The notes under the pieces: model-generated
Told to the model about the DNA's origin: nothing
What the model saw: the letters and a program-made list of their open reading frames with translations, nothing else
Database searches by the model: none
Program-made: the position numbers and the translations under genes
Shown: positions 19,784 to 28,538 of the stretch, piece after piece
Layout: every line of letters begins with the position of its first letter
Numbering within the stretch: the stretch's first letter is position 1
Source: an uncultured Collinsella sp.
GTDB lineage: Bacteria > Actinomycetota > Coriobacteriia > Coriobacteriales > Coriobacteriaceae
NCBI GenBank assembly: GCA_900541015.1
Contig: UQIB01000010.1
Span: forward strand, 5,939 to 69,938
Length of the DNA: 64,000 nucleotides
Direction of reading: 5' to 3'

Positions 19784-20257
19784 CTAGGAGCGGGTTTCCA
19801 TCTTGGCGTGGCACTTGGGGCAGGTGACGCGAATCTTGCCTTTGCCCTTGGGAACGGAGAGCATCTGGCCGCAGTTGGGGCACTTGAGGTATGCCGTGGT
19901 TTTGCGGCCCTTCCACATCTTCTTGGCCGTGCGCTTGGCACGCTCAAAGTCTTCCTTGCTCGTTCCAGCCGCGCGCGAGGTGCTGGCCGCCGCAGTTCCG
20001 CCGCCCAAGCTGGCGACGAACTTGCCCAAGCCGGGGACCTTAGCCGAGCCGGTGACAAAGGCTGCGTTCTCCTTGCGACGTGCATCGATATTTTTGGACA
20101 GGCCGCGCAGCACGCCAATCACGATGACGGCGATGGCAATCCAGCTGAGCCACTGGATGCGGGCTATCGATCCGATCATCGCGATGACGATGCCGGCAAA
20201 ACCCATCACGATGGTGAGTTCATCGGCGCCATTGCGGCCCTTCATAAAGTCATTCAT
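19784..20257 (-). CDS. Two-helix membrane protein with C-terminal zinc ribbon
   Basis: A 157-residue protein with two membrane helices at about 17-33 (IVMGFAGIVIAMIGSIA) and 37-52 (LSWIAIAVIVIGVLRGL), a basic Ala/Ser/Thr-rich linker, and a C-terminal zinc ribbon with two CPxC knuckles (YLKCPNCGQMLSVPKGKG, VTCPKCHAKM). The pattern of short membrane anchor plus cytosolic zinc ribbon is common among uncharacterised gut actinobacterial and clostridial proteins. ATG 20257 has AAAGG upstream. Function unknown. Confidence 0.75.
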   Translation of the reverse strand: MNDFMKGRNGADELTIVMGFAGIVIAMIGSIARIQWLSWIAIAVIVIGVLRGLSKNIDARRKENAAFVTGSAKVPGLGKFVASLGGGTAAASTSRAAGTSKEDFERAKRTAKKMWKGRKTTAYLKCPNCGQMLSVPKGKGKIRVTCPKCHAKMETRS

Positions 20258-20312
20258 GCAAATTGCCTTTCGTTCGATATGCTGCACGCCTTTATACCCG
20301 ATTTAGAGCAAG

Positions 20313-20359
20313 GGGGACAGGTTAATCTGCACCAATGTGGTGCAAACATACCTGTCCCC
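20313..20359. repeat. Compound palindrome with GGGGACAG ends (family C)
   Basis: Outer arms GGGGACAGG (20313-20321) and CCTGTCCCC (20351-20359) enclose an inner pair TGCACC (20328-20333) / GGTGCA (20339-20344). A further partial right arm (CTGTCCCC) occurs near 20386-20393. Confidence 0.65.
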
Positions 20360-20403
20360 GGAATACCAAGACGGTGCAAAGAAGTCTGTCCCCAATGCCC
20401 CTA

Positions 20404-20676
20404 TTACTTGGAGAGCTTGTCGACGACGCGTTCGATTTCGGCGAGCTTGGCGGCTTTGAGGTCTTCGTCGCCCGATTCGATTGCCGAAGTTACGCAGCCC
20501 TCGATATGCGCCTTGAGCACGTCGGCGTTGATGCGCGCAATGAGCGCCTGCGTTGCCATGAGCTGCGTGGAAATATCGACGCAGTAGCGGTCCTCCTCGA
20601 CCATCCGCAAGATGCCGTCGATCTGGCCGCGTGCCGTCTTGAGCATGCGGGTCACCGATTTGTGGTCTGCCATCAT
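20404..20676 (-). CDS. csoR: Copper-sensing repressor of the CsoR family
   Basis: A 90-residue all-helical repressor (formerly DUF156). The Cu(I)-binding triad is complete: Cys32 (DRYCVDISTQ), His57 and Cys61 (KAHIEGC). Apo-CsoR binds GC-rich palindromes and releases DNA on Cu(I) binding; a matching site lies upstream of copA at 23582-23598. Two adjacent ATGs exist; the first (20676) is used. The gene is downstream of copA and copZ on the same strand, but a palindromic element (20719-20785) separates it from copZ. Confidence 0.9.
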   Translation of the reverse strand: MMADHKSVTRMLKTARGQIDGILRMVEEDRYCVDISTQLMATQALIARINADVLKAHIEGCVTSAIESGDEDLKAAKLAEIERVVDKLSK

Positions 20677-20718
20677 GGCGGGTCCTCGTTTCTGGTCGAT
20701 CTTTCGGATATCCCCGTC

Positions 20719-20785
20719 AGTTGCGGTGAAATACGGACCGTTTAAAGGCCTAGGGCGGCACAACAGTCCGTATTTCACCGCAACT
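20719..20785. repeat. Dispersed palindrome, family B copy 2
   Basis: AGTTGCGGTGAAATACGGAC (20719-20738) is exactly inverted at 20766-20785. The outer 15 bp match 7941-8007. It sits inside the copper operon between copZ and csoR. Confidence 0.8.
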
Positions 20786-20811
20786 TCTGAGGATTCAGTA
20801 GGCGGCGTCTG

Positions 20812-21033
20812 CTACGCGGCGGTCACGGATAGGGCGTGGAACTTCTCGCCGGCGTCCTCGACGGCGGCAGCGAGCTGCTCAGCGGTCACGGTGTCGGCGC
20901 ACTCCACCTGTACGGTCTGAGTCTCATGATCGGCGTCGGCGTCGGTCACGCCGGCTATGTTGAGCAACGCCGTCTCGACGGTGGCGTCGCAGTGGCCGCA
21001 CATGAGGCCGGTAGTCTTGATTGTGTAACGCAT
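20812..21033 (-). CDS. copZ: Copper chaperone (heavy-metal-associated domain)
   Basis: A 73-residue HMA-domain protein with the metal-binding CxxC at Cys12/Cys15 in GLMCGHCDATVETALLNIAG. Such CopZ-like chaperones carry Cu(I) to the P-type ATPase. Compared with CopA's MTCAAC, the MCGHC loop has an extra His. ATG 21033 has AGAGG upstream. It follows copA by 147 bp on the same strand. Confidence 0.87.
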   Translation of the reverse strand: MRYTIKTTGLMCGHCDATVETALLNIAGVTDADADHETQTVQVECADTVTAEQLAAAVEDAGEKFHALSVTAA

Positions 21034-21180
21034 GGGTATTCCTCTCTGTTGTGTCGGCTTTCCCAGGCACCCGACCTTGACCTTCAAGCCGTCGCTCGCG
21101 TACCAAAGTACGCGTCGCTCCTCTTTCAGGTCGATCTCGGGCACCTGGAAAACCCGTTCTAAATGGACGTAATGGTGAGC

Positions 21181-23523
21181 CTATTTTGCCACTTTAGGCT
21201 TAAAGGTTCGCAGGCGCAGAGCATTGCTTACGACGCAGACACTCGACAGGCTCATGGCCGCGGCGCCAAACATCGGCGAGAGTTGCCAACCGGTGAGGGG
21301 GAAGAACACGCCCGCCGCCAGCGGAATGCCGATGCCGTTGTAGAACAGCGCCCAGAACAGGTCCTGCTTGATGTTGCGGATCGTGGCGCGCGACAGCTCG
21401 ATGGCGCGGGCGACGTCCATGAGGTCGCTGCGCATGAGTACCACGTCGGCGCCCTCCTTGGCGATGTCGGCGCCGGTGCCGATGGCAAGGCCCACGTCGG
21501 CGCGCGCCAGGGCGGGGGAGTCGTTGATGCCGTCGCCCACCATGGCGACCTTGCCGCCCGCATCCTGCAGCTCGCGCACGTGGCGTTCCTTGTCGGCGGG
21601 GAGGACGTCGGCGATGACCTGTTCGCTGCTCAGCCCCACGCGGCGGGCGATGGCCTCGGCCGTCACGCGGTTGTCGCCGGTGAGCATGCGCACGTCGACG
21701 CCAAGCGAGCGCAGTGCGGCGATGGCCCCGGCGCTCGTCTCCTTGACCTCGTCAGCCACGGTGACGGTGCCGGCAAGCTCGCCGTTCTTGGCAAAGAACA
21801 GAGGCGTCTTGCCTTCGGCGGCAAATTGCTCGGCAAGGCCCGCGGGCACGGTAACGCCCAACTCGTTCATCAGGCGCACGTTACCAGCGGCAATGGCGTT
21901 TTGCCCTTCGCGCGCCGTAACGCCTCGTCCGGGCACGGCGGCAAAGTCCTCGACCATGCGCGCGACGATCCCGCGTGTCTCGCACTCGGCCATAATCGCC
22001 TCGGCCAGCGGGTGCTCGCTCGAGCGCTCCAGCGCGGCGGCCAGCTTGAGCAGCGCCTTTTCGCTCATGGCGGGCGAGCCGTCGGCGCGCGTGGCTACCA
22101 CGATATCGGTTACGGTAGGCTTGCCGCGGGTGACCGTGCCCGTCTTATCGAGCACCACGGTGCCCACGCTGCGCAGGTTCTCCAGCGCCTCGGCGCTCTT
22201 AAAGAGAATGCCAATCTCGGCGCCCTTGCCGGTGCCTACCATAATGGCGACGGGCGTGGCCAGGCCCAGCGCGCACGGGCAGCTGATCACCAACACGGCC
22301 ACGGCGGAGGTGAGCGCCTCGTTTATGCTGCCGGTCAGTGCCATCCACACCGCAAAGGTCACGGCCGAGATCACGAACACCACGGGCACGAACACGCCGG
22401 CGACCTTGTCGGCCAGGCGTGCGATAGGCGCCTTGGTGGCATTGGCGTCCTCGACGAGCTGGATGATCTTGGCGAGCGACGTATCGGCGCCCACACGCGT
22501 GGCGCGGAAGGTAAACGAGCCGGTGCGGTTGACCGTGGCTGCGTTGACGGTGTCGCCGGCGGTCTTCTCCACGGGAATGGATTCGCCGGTGAGCGCGCTC
22601 TCGTCCACGGCCGAGCTGCCCTCGAGCACCACGCCATCGACGGGGATGGACTCGCCGGGACGCACGCGCAGCACCTGGCCGGGCAGAATGGCATCGACGT
22701 CGACGGTGGTTTCGGTACCGTCCTCGGCCACGACGGTCGCGGTCTTGGGTGCCAGGTCGATCAGCGCCTCGATGGCGCCACCGGTCTTGGATTTGCTGCG
22801 TGTCTCGAGGTATTTGCCCACGGTGACCAGCGACAGGATTGTGCCCGCACTCTCAAAATACAGGTTGTCCATGCCCGTCATCATGGCCTCGTGGACCTGA
22901 CCCGCGGCCAGCTGGTCGGCCATGATGAACATGGCGTAGAGCGACCAGGCAATGGACGCGGTGGCGCCGACGGCGATGAGGGCGTCCATGGTGGGCGCGC
23001 CGTGCGCGAGCGATTTAAACCCGTTGATAAAGTATGCGTCGTTGACGTAGACGATGGGAATGAGCAGGACGAGCTCGGTGAGCGCGAGCGTCATGCTGTG
23101 GGTGTGGTCGGTGAAGACGCCGGGCAGTGGCCAACCGAGCATGTGCCCCATGCCTATGTAGAACAGTGGGATGAGGAATACGATCGAGATGATGAGGCGG
23201 GTGCGCATGGCGGAGGCGGCGGCCTCCAGCTTTTTGGTGGGCGACTCCATATGGGCGGCGCCGGACCTGGCTTGCGCGTTGCCGCTTGAGTTGGCGGCAT
23301 CGGTGCCCGTGCTGACGGGCGAGGCCGAGTAGCCAGCGCGATCGACAGCGGTGCAGATATCGTCGGGGGAGACCTGTGCGGGGTCATAGTCGACCATCAT
23401 GGAACCGGCGAGCAGATTGACCGCGACGCTCTCGACGCCGTCGAGCTTGCTCACGGCACGGTCCACGTGCGCCTGGCAGGCGGCGCACGTCATGCCACCC
23501 ACATCGAATTTATCTTGAGCCAT
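21181..23523 (-). CDS. copA: Copper-exporting P1B-type ATPase
   Basis: A 780-residue Cu(I) pump. Domains in order: one N-terminal HMA domain (Cys13/Cys16 in GGMTCAACQAHVDRAVSKLD), a polar linker, eight membrane helices, actuator domain (ALTGESIPVEKTAGDT), the transmembrane CPC motif (VISCPCALGLATPVAIMVG), phosphorylation site DKTGT, nucleotide-domain SEHPLAEAI and hinge GDGINDSPALARADVG. The length is normal. AAGGAG precedes the ATG. A CsoR-type operator sits about 60 bp upstream, so expression should rise with copper. Confidence 0.96.
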   Translation of the reverse strand: MAQDKFDVGGMTCAACQAHVDRAVSKLDGVESVAVNLLAGSMMVDYDPAQVSPDDICTAVDRAGYSASPVSTGTDAANSSGNAQARSGAAHMESPTKKLEAAASAMRTRLIISIVFLIPLFYIGMGHMLGWPLPGVFTDHTHSMTLALTELVLLIPIVYVNDAYFINGFKSLAHGAPTMDALIAVGATASIAWSLYAMFIMADQLAAGQVHEAMMTGMDNLYFESAGTILSLVTVGKYLETRSKSKTGGAIEALIDLAPKTATVVAEDGTETTVDVDAILPGQVLRVRPGESIPVDGVVLEGSSAVDESALTGESIPVEKTAGDTVNAATVNRTGSFTFRATRVGADTSLAKIIQLVEDANATKAPIARLADKVAGVFVPVVFVISAVTFAVWMALTGSINEALTSAVAVLVISCPCALGLATPVAIMVGTGKGAEIGILFKSAEALENLRSVGTVVLDKTGTVTRGKPTVTDIVVATRADGSPAMSEKALLKLAAALERSSEHPLAEAIMAECETRGIVARMVEDFAAVPGRGVTAREGQNAIAAGNVRLMNELGVTVPAGLAEQFAAEGKTPLFFAKNGELAGTVTVADEVKETSAGAIAALRSLGVDVRMLTGDNRVTAEAIARRVGLSSEQVIADVLPADKERHVRELQDAGGKVAMVGDGINDSPALARADVGLAIGTGADIAKEGADVVLMRSDLMDVARAIELSRATIRNIKQDLFWALFYNGIGIPLAAGVFFPLTGWQLSPMFGAAAMSLSSVCVVSNALRLRTFKPKVAK

Positions 23524-23581
23524 GGCTTCTCCTTTCTGTGGTTCGGTGTTGAAATTGTTAACCTGCCGATACTATACACCC

Positions 23582-23598
23582 ATACCCCCTGGGGGTGT
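23582..23598. promoter_or_regulatory. CsoR operator upstream of copA
   Basis: ATACCCCCTGGGGGTGT is a near-perfect GC-rich palindrome of the kind bound by CsoR (ATACCC-N-GGGGGTAT type). Position upstream of copA and the presence of csoR in the same cluster support the call. Confidence 0.8.
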
Positions 23599-23676
23599 CC
23601 AGTACAGAAAGAAATGTATGACATTTCGTTACAGATGAGGGTGGTTGGTTGGCCGATGAACCGTCCCAACCAATCA

Positions 23677-23732
23677 TCTCAATCTGTAACATCTAGCAGG
23701 GAAAATGACCTCTAACTGTTACAGATCGAGAC
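23677..23732. repeat. Family A palindrome
   Basis: TCTCAATCTGTAACA (23677-23691) and TGTTACAGATCGAGA (23717-23731); one G-T type difference between arms. It marks the edge between the copper locus and the signalling island. Confidence 0.82.
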
Positions 23733-23774
23733 AATTGCCGGGGAGGGGTCCCGTCACGGCAAGACGCCCGCTCC

Positions 23775-25859
23775 CTAGATGCAGAATCCGGGGATCACGC
23801 AAGTCCGCTTCTTGGGGCTGTCCGCAGGCGTTGCGTACGTAAGGACGTCGCCGTCGTGCCCCACGCGGTTCATATAGAGCGTGCCTTCGCTCTCCGATGT
23901 GTCGGGGCTTACCGTGCGCTCCCACCAACAGGTGTCCTTGCCCTTCCACTGGCGGACCATCGTCTCGTTCGTGGAATACGGGCTTACCTTGAGCTCGCGG
24001 AAGAGCTGATACTCCTTGCCCTCGCCGTTGTAGATGTCTGCCAGGTAGTGATAGTCCTCGGTAAACGAATCGGGCGGTTGCGTACCGCACAGCTCGACCA
24101 TGGCGGGCAGCCAAAGGGTTGCGGGCAACTCGCTCAGGCACGATGCGCTGTTGGCGGTGCCCACATTGTTCGAGACCTTCTTGACCCCTTTAATGAGTGC
24201 GCGCAACTCGTTGGGCAGCAGCTTAAGGCCGTCGCCGTTGAGCCATTCCCGCAGCTCGCAATCTGCCCAGCCGGCGCTCGGCGGTTCAGCCGCAGCGTTG
24301 CGCTCGGCAATACCCGCATCGAACATAAACGTCAGTCCGGCCTTGCCCGTCCCGTCCAGAAGCTCATCGTGGCGGATGCCCACAAGCTGCGCGCCAACCT
24401 GCAGCCCGTTGGTGAGCGTGACACGCTTGGTACACGGATAGGGGATATGCCCATCGGCATCGAGCAGGTGATAGCGCTTGGCAATCTCGCGTGCCTCGCT
24501 ACGGGTCTCGGCGGCCTTAATCTTGAGCGAAATCTCCTGCAGCTGATCCCAGGTGTAGTCGTCAAGCGAACCGCGGATGCCGTCCAGGTAGTCGGGGATG
24601 CCAAAGCCATGGGTCGCCGCCCCAATGACGCTGAGCCCCGCAACGGCTGCAACGACGCCACCGATAATAAACCGGCGGCGGGTCATGGCATCGTGCCGGG
24701 CCTGCTCCAGAATCTCTCGCGCGCGCTCGCCGGCGACGTCGACCTTAAGGTGCGTACCGGAGTCGATGTCGATTGCGGCGTCACTGCCCGCGCCCTCGCG
24801 GCCCTCGGATTCGGCGTCGGTGAGGTATGTCGAGAGCACCTCGAGCATCTGCTGCTCGGTGGGACGATCGCACTGCTCGACTGAGAGACCCTTCACGATG
24901 ATTTGGACGAGCGCTTCATCGCCCTCGCAGCGCGGCTCGAGCGGTGCCGGCTTGGTCTTGGTCTTTACGAGATAGAACGAGCCGGTTGCAGCGGCGTCCG
25001 TCGACTCAAAGTCAAACGGTTTGCGACCGCTGTAGAGCTGGTACAGAATGCTCGAAAGCGCATAGACGTCGATTGCCGGCGAACGGCGAAGGGCCGCGAT
25101 GCCTTCGATATCCTGCGTGAGCATCTCGGGCGCGGCGTATGCGGGCGTGGCAAAGCGCCAGATGTCGGCGCGCCGGGTGATCGTGTCGTCGCCGAGAGCC
25201 ATGGTCGCGGAACCCATGTCGATGAGACAGGGGTCAAAGGAGCAATCGGCAATCTGCTGCTCGAGCGTTCGGCTGGTGGTACGGAACATGATATTGGCGG
25301 GCGACAGGTCGCGATGGACGACCGGATTCACGAGCCCCTGGGTCATCAGGAGTGCGCGAAGCACGGCGTTTCCAACGGCGGCTACCATCTGGGTGGTTAG
25401 CCCGCCCGAGGGATGGTGCGGAAGCAAGGGCAGCGCCTGCTTGAGCGAGGTACCCTCGACCCACTCCATGAGGATGAGCGGGTCGTCCTCGCACGATCCA
25501 TAGCCATAGACGCGCGGAAATCCGCGCAGGTGCGAGACAGTGCACAGATGACGGTACTCCTCGAACAGCGCGGCGGTGTTGGCCAGGTGAGCGGCCGCTT
25601 GCTCGGCGGAGCGATCGGGGGCTTGGCCGGAAAGGATGGCGCTGTCCTTGAGCAGCTTGACGGCAAAGACCTCGCCGCTCGTGTTGGTCGCGCGCAGCAC
25701 GTGCCCAATGTTGCCGTTGTCGCGGTGGGTCGTCTGGAGAATAAGCGTCATAAACCGACGCTTGGCGTCGTCCTCGGCGCTGGGGTCGACCGCCACGGCG
25801 GTGTCGAACGTGTCAAGACGAATGAGTTTGTCGCCATAGGCGCTGTCGGTAGTATCCAT
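23775..25859 (-). CDS. Membrane-anchored Ser/Thr kinase-like protein with C-terminal DUF6273-like domain
   Basis: A 694-residue protein: kinase domain about 40-345, single membrane helix about 396-417, and an outer C-terminal region (about 450-694). Kinase motifs: Lys68 (VFAVKLLKD), H182-R-D-L-S-P-A-N (catalytic loop, with Ser in place of the usual Lys), D214-M-G in place of DFG, and ATPAYAAPEML. The Gly-rich loop is poor (RDNGNIGHV), so activity is likely but unproven. The C-terminal part (ADCELREWLNGDGLKLLPNE, GVKKVSNNVG, LWLPAMVELCG) resembles DUF6273. It is paralogous to the kinase at 28539-29786. Ribosome site AAAGGAA. It lies 171 bp downstream of the FHA gene, with an inverted repeat in the gap. 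Confidence 0.85.
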   Translation of the reverse strand: MDTTDSAYGDKLIRLDTFDTAVAVDPSAEDDAKRRFMTLILQTTHRDNGNIGHVLRATNTSGEVFAVKLLKDSAILSGQAPDRSAEQAAAHLANTAALFEEYRHLCTVSHLRGFPRVYGYGSCEDDPLILMEWVEGTSLKQALPLLPHHPSGGLTTQMVAAVGNAVLRALLMTQGLVNPVVHRDLSPANIMFRTTSRTLEQQIADCSFDPCLIDMGSATMALGDDTITRRADIWRFATPAYAAPEMLTQDIEGIAALRRSPAIDVYALSSILYQLYSGRKPFDFESTDAAATGSFYLVKTKTKPAPLEPRCEGDEALVQIIVKGLSVEQCDRPTEQQMLEVLSTYLTDAESEGREGAGSDAAIDIDSGTHLKVDVAGERAREILEQARHDAMTRRRFIIGGVVAAVAGLSVIGAATHGFGIPDYLDGIRGSLDDYTWDQLQEISLKIKAAETRSEAREIAKRYHLLDADGHIPYPCTKRVTLTNGLQVGAQLVGIRHDELLDGTGKAGLTFMFDAGIAERNAAAEPPSAGWADCELREWLNGDGLKLLPNELRALIKGVKKVSNNVGTANSASCLSELPATLWLPAMVELCGTQPPDSFTEDYHYLADIYNGEGKEYQLFRELKVSPYSTNETMVRQWKGKDTCWWERTVSPDTSESEGTLYMNRVGHDGDVLTYATPADSPKKRTCVIPGFCI

Positions 25860-25886
25860 GGCGTTCCTTTGTCTGGCATGGGTTGT

Positions 25887-25941
25887 CGCACGTGTGCGTG
25901 AACAGTGCGGTTATCGGTAAAGTACCATAATAGCCGCACTG
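25887..25941. promoter_or_regulatory. Inverted repeats in front of the kinase-DUF6273 gene
   Basis: CGCACGTGTGCG (25887-25898) is a palindrome with one mismatched pair; beside it CAGTGCGG (25903-25910) is exactly inverted at 25934-25941. On the minus strand TATTAT (25932-25927) within the second repeat is -10-like, but I see no matching -35. The GTTGCGCAAC site of the other island promoters is absent. Confidence 0.4.
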
Positions 25942-26030
25942 CTCACGTATGCCGCTGAGTATTGTCGTTTACGACGTAGAAGGTAGCAGACGAAAGACGG
26001 GCGATGACCGTCTTTCGATCACCGCCCGCG

Positions 26031-26993
26031 CTAGTCCACAATAACGAGAAACGTTGTATAGAGACCCAAGTGAAGTCTGTCGCTGTTTTCGATTTCCACC
26101 GGGGGATAGACTTTGCCGGGCTCTCGTTGGTCGCGGGGCGGCTCGATTACGATATCGCCGTCGCCTGCACCCGATTCGAGCACCGTGCCGTTGGTCGATC
26201 CAAGGCCCTGGGCGTACCAGTGCTCACCCTCAAGCCAAATGCGAAGATGTTCGCGCGATGCGTCGGCGCCCACATCGGTGATGCTGGGCGAGGTTTTGGG
26301 CAAAGAACCAATCACGGTGCCGCGCGGATCGCGTGTGAGGGGATGGATTTGCATGTCGACGCAGTTGTCGGCATGTGTCCTGAGCAGACCGAGGTTGGGG
26401 GCGACGGCGCGCGGCTGCTCCAGGCTGCCCATAAAGTCACGTCCGACGGTAGTTTCGGTGGTGCCAAAGTGCCCGCCCGTCTTGCTGTCGCAAAAGCGCT
26501 CGACGGTGGCCACGCCTTGAACGGGATCGGCAAGTGCGCCCGTCGCCACAAAGAGCATCAAGAAGAGCGTGCTTTTTTCGCGGGCGCTGTGGTCATCGGA
26601 GCTGTTGATACGCCCCAAGGCGTTGGCGTAGAGGCGGTCGTCGAGGTCATAATCGGCGAGAATCGACATCATGCCTTGGGCCGCCGGGCCGCTGTAATGC
26701 TCGGATATTTCCTGATAGGCGCGGTCGCCTCCGCCGAGCTTGTTGCTAATGGCGGCGGCAAGGTTAAGCGTGGAGACGGTAAGGTCATTGTAGATACCTG
26801 GCGCACACTGATCAGGCTCGCGGTGGACGATGTAGCGAGTGAGGTATGAGCGGTTGGTAGAGCATTTGTCGAGCAGGGTACTGCCTGCATACGAATTGCC
26901 GTTAATGAGCATTCGCGCAATCTCGAGATGCTTGAGACCGCCGAACGATCGGATGTCGTTGTAGAGGACCGAGCACGGTGTTTCCGCCGCCAT
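26031..26993 (-). CDS. FHA-domain protein
   Basis: A 320-residue soluble protein. The C-terminal third (about 225-305) is a forkhead-associated domain with key phospho-Thr contacts: GADASREHLRIWLEGEHWYA and LGSTNGTVLESG (Ser-Arg-x-His and Ser-Thr-Asn-Gly-Thr). FHA domains bind phosphothreonine peptides. The N-terminal ~200 residues are helical, with LKHLEIARMLINGNSYAGST, and match nothing I know. ATG 26993 has GGGGAGG upstream. It is divergent from the zinc-ribbon membrane protein at 27174, with a shared GTTGCGCAAC site between. Probable reader of the island kinases. Confidence 0.85.
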   Translation of the reverse strand: MAAETPCSVLYNDIRSFGGLKHLEIARMLINGNSYAGSTLLDKCSTNRSYLTRYIVHREPDQCAPGIYNDLTVSTLNLAAAISNKLGGGDRAYQEISEHYSGPAAQGMMSILADYDLDDRLYANALGRINSSDDHSAREKSTLFLMLFVATGALADPVQGVATVERFCDSKTGGHFGTTETTVGRDFMGSLEQPRAVAPNLGLLRTHADNCVDMQIHPLTRDPRGTVIGSLPKTSPSITDVGADASREHLRIWLEGEHWYAQGLGSTNGTVLESGAGDGDIVIEPPRDQREPGKVYPPVEIENSDRLHLGLYTTFLVIVD

Positions 26994-27076
26994 GGCAGCC
27001 TCCCCAGATAACTTTAATGACGTACTGCAAACATGATAGGAAATGGCTACGCTCAAAGCGTACCGACTCGAAAAAT

Positions 27077-27112
27077 GTTGCGCAACGCTTTGCATAACTA
27101 TTGAGACATTAT
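27077..27112 (+). promoter_or_regulatory. Island promoter 1: palindrome, 20-bp gap, -10
   Basis: GTTGCGCAAC (27077-27086), 20 bp, CATTAT (27107-27112), leading to the gene at 27174. In the other direction (to 26993) the hexamer at the same distance, TTGAGC, is a poor -10, so the shared site serves the FHA gene only tentatively. Confidence 0.65.
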
Positions 27113-27173
27113 AGGGCATATACGCCAAGTTGCAGGATGGCTGCAAACGACACATTTTGAGAGGTCGTGCCCT

Positions 27174-28418
27174 ATGGAATGCCCTTATTGCGGTGCATTG
27201 TTGCCCGATGACGCTAGTTTTTGCCCTGAGTGTGGATCGCCTCTTGCCACGCCCTCATCGACTGCGCTCGTTCCCGAAGATCCCTATACTACGCCCCAGA
27301 CCGTGTCACAGAGCCCTGCCTTTTCTTGGCGCGACGGCGAGGCCGCTACGGCGGCAACGGTGGAGTTGCCTAAGGTGGATGCTGCCTCGAAAGCAGACGA
27401 GCAGCCGGTGGCGGCACCCGGCGCGTCTGAGCTCGCTGTGCCCGAATCCGATTCGGACGCCACGCGTGTAGTCGATCCCTTGTCAGACTTTGGCGCTACG
27501 ATCGAGGACGTGGAAACTGAGCCTGCCTGCCATGCCGATTTTGGTTCTACGCCGCTCAGTGAGGAAGAGCAGCTCGAGCAGGACCGCGAGAGCCTCAAGA
27601 CGGCCAAGGCCGAGTACAAGCTAGCACGCAAGCGCCTGGGCAAGTCGTATGCGCCCGCCATCGCCGCCGGCGTTATTGTCGTTGCCGCCTTGTGCGCGGG
27701 AACCGGCTGGGTGGGCTACTCATATGGTTTGGCTCATCCGCAAAATACGGAGCAGATTCAAAAGCTCAAGAAGCAGCTTGAATCTTCCAAGGACGAACTC
27801 ACAAAAACGCAAGACGAGCTCGATCAGACAAAGTCCGACCTTAAGGATGCTAAGGCGGAGCTCAAGACCGCAAGCAAGAACGGCGAGGACGCCGGCTCCG
27901 ATGCCGAGGGCTCCTCCACGACGGGCAATGCGACCTCGTCGACCACTACGACCTCTGGTAGCACAGCGAAGCTCAACATCGATAAGCCCACGAGTTTTTC
28001 CAACACTACGTGGCGCGGATCACTTAAGGAGACGGGCAACTCTTGGGGCCATACTTGCTACGGCGCGAGCAAAAACGACCTTGTGATTGTGTTTAAGAGC
28101 ATCAGCGATTCTGGCGAAGCGGTTGCAGACATCTCGGCCACGCTGCATGCCCACGATACCTACAACGCCGAAAAAACCGTCGCCCAATCCGATGGTGACG
28201 ACTATCGCACCTACACGGACGTCACCGGTACGTTTGTTAGAAACAAGGGCTTTGAGTTTTCGCTTCCCGTCGAGGAGGAGGGCTGCGACCTTACGGTTAC
28301 GGGTGTACCTAAAAAGAAGAACGGCAAGTACTACCTGAATACCACAGTCGAATCGGGAGACGGCGCCGTTAACATGGGAACGCGCATCACGGATTCCTTT
28401 GAGCTTTTGATTTCCTAG
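27174..28418 (+). CDS. Zinc-ribbon membrane protein with coiled coil and extracellular domain
   Basis: A 414-residue protein. Residues 3-21 form a zinc ribbon (CPYCG and CPECG, YCGALLPDDASFCPECGSPL); then about 130 residues of Thr/Ala/Pro-rich, acidic linker containing SDATRVVDP, a possible phospho-Thr site; a membrane helix at about 163-184 (AIAAGVIVVAALCAGTGWVG); a coiled coil of about 45 residues; a Ser/Thr-rich spacer; and a C-terminal beta-rich domain of about 140 residues. The architecture suggests a cytosolic sensor or interaction head connected to an outside domain. It converges with the kinase at 28539 across a strong terminator. Confidence 0.8.
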   Translation: MECPYCGALLPDDASFCPECGSPLATPSSTALVPEDPYTTPQTVSQSPAFSWRDGEAATAATVELPKVDAASKADEQPVAAPGASELAVPESDSDATRVVDPLSDFGATIEDVETEPACHADFGSTPLSEEEQLEQDRESLKTAKAEYKLARKRLGKSYAPAIAAGVIVVAALCAGTGWVGYSYGLAHPQNTEQIQKLKKQLESSKDELTKTQDELDQTKSDLKDAKAELKTASKNGEDAGSDAEGSSTTGNATSSTTTTSGSTAKLNIDKPTSFSNTTWRGSLKETGNSWGHTCYGASKNDLVIVFKSISDSGEAVADISATLHAHDTYNAEKTVAQSDGDDYRTYTDVTGTFVRNKGFEFSLPVEEEGCDLTVTGVPKKKNGKYYLNTTVESGDGAVNMGTRITDSFELLIS

Positions 28419-28450
28419 TACCTCGTATTGTCAGCGTGCGATGCATGGCG

Positions 28451-28499
28451 GCGGTGGCGGGCGCGGCTTTATTGAGAGTTGCGCCCGCCACCGCTTTTT
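28451..28499 (+). terminator. Strong terminator between convergent island genes
   Basis: GCGGTGGCGGGCGC (28451-28464) pairs perfectly with GCGCCCGCCACCGC (28481-28494), followed by TTTTT. Confidence 0.88.
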
Positions 28500-28538
28500 G
28501 CAAATGGGTCTATTTGCTGACTTGGGTTTTACTGTCGG

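Noticed and set aside
21163..23289. Long plus-strand open frame opposite copA
   Set aside because: Shadow of copA; the translation is Gly/His/Asp-rich without domains.
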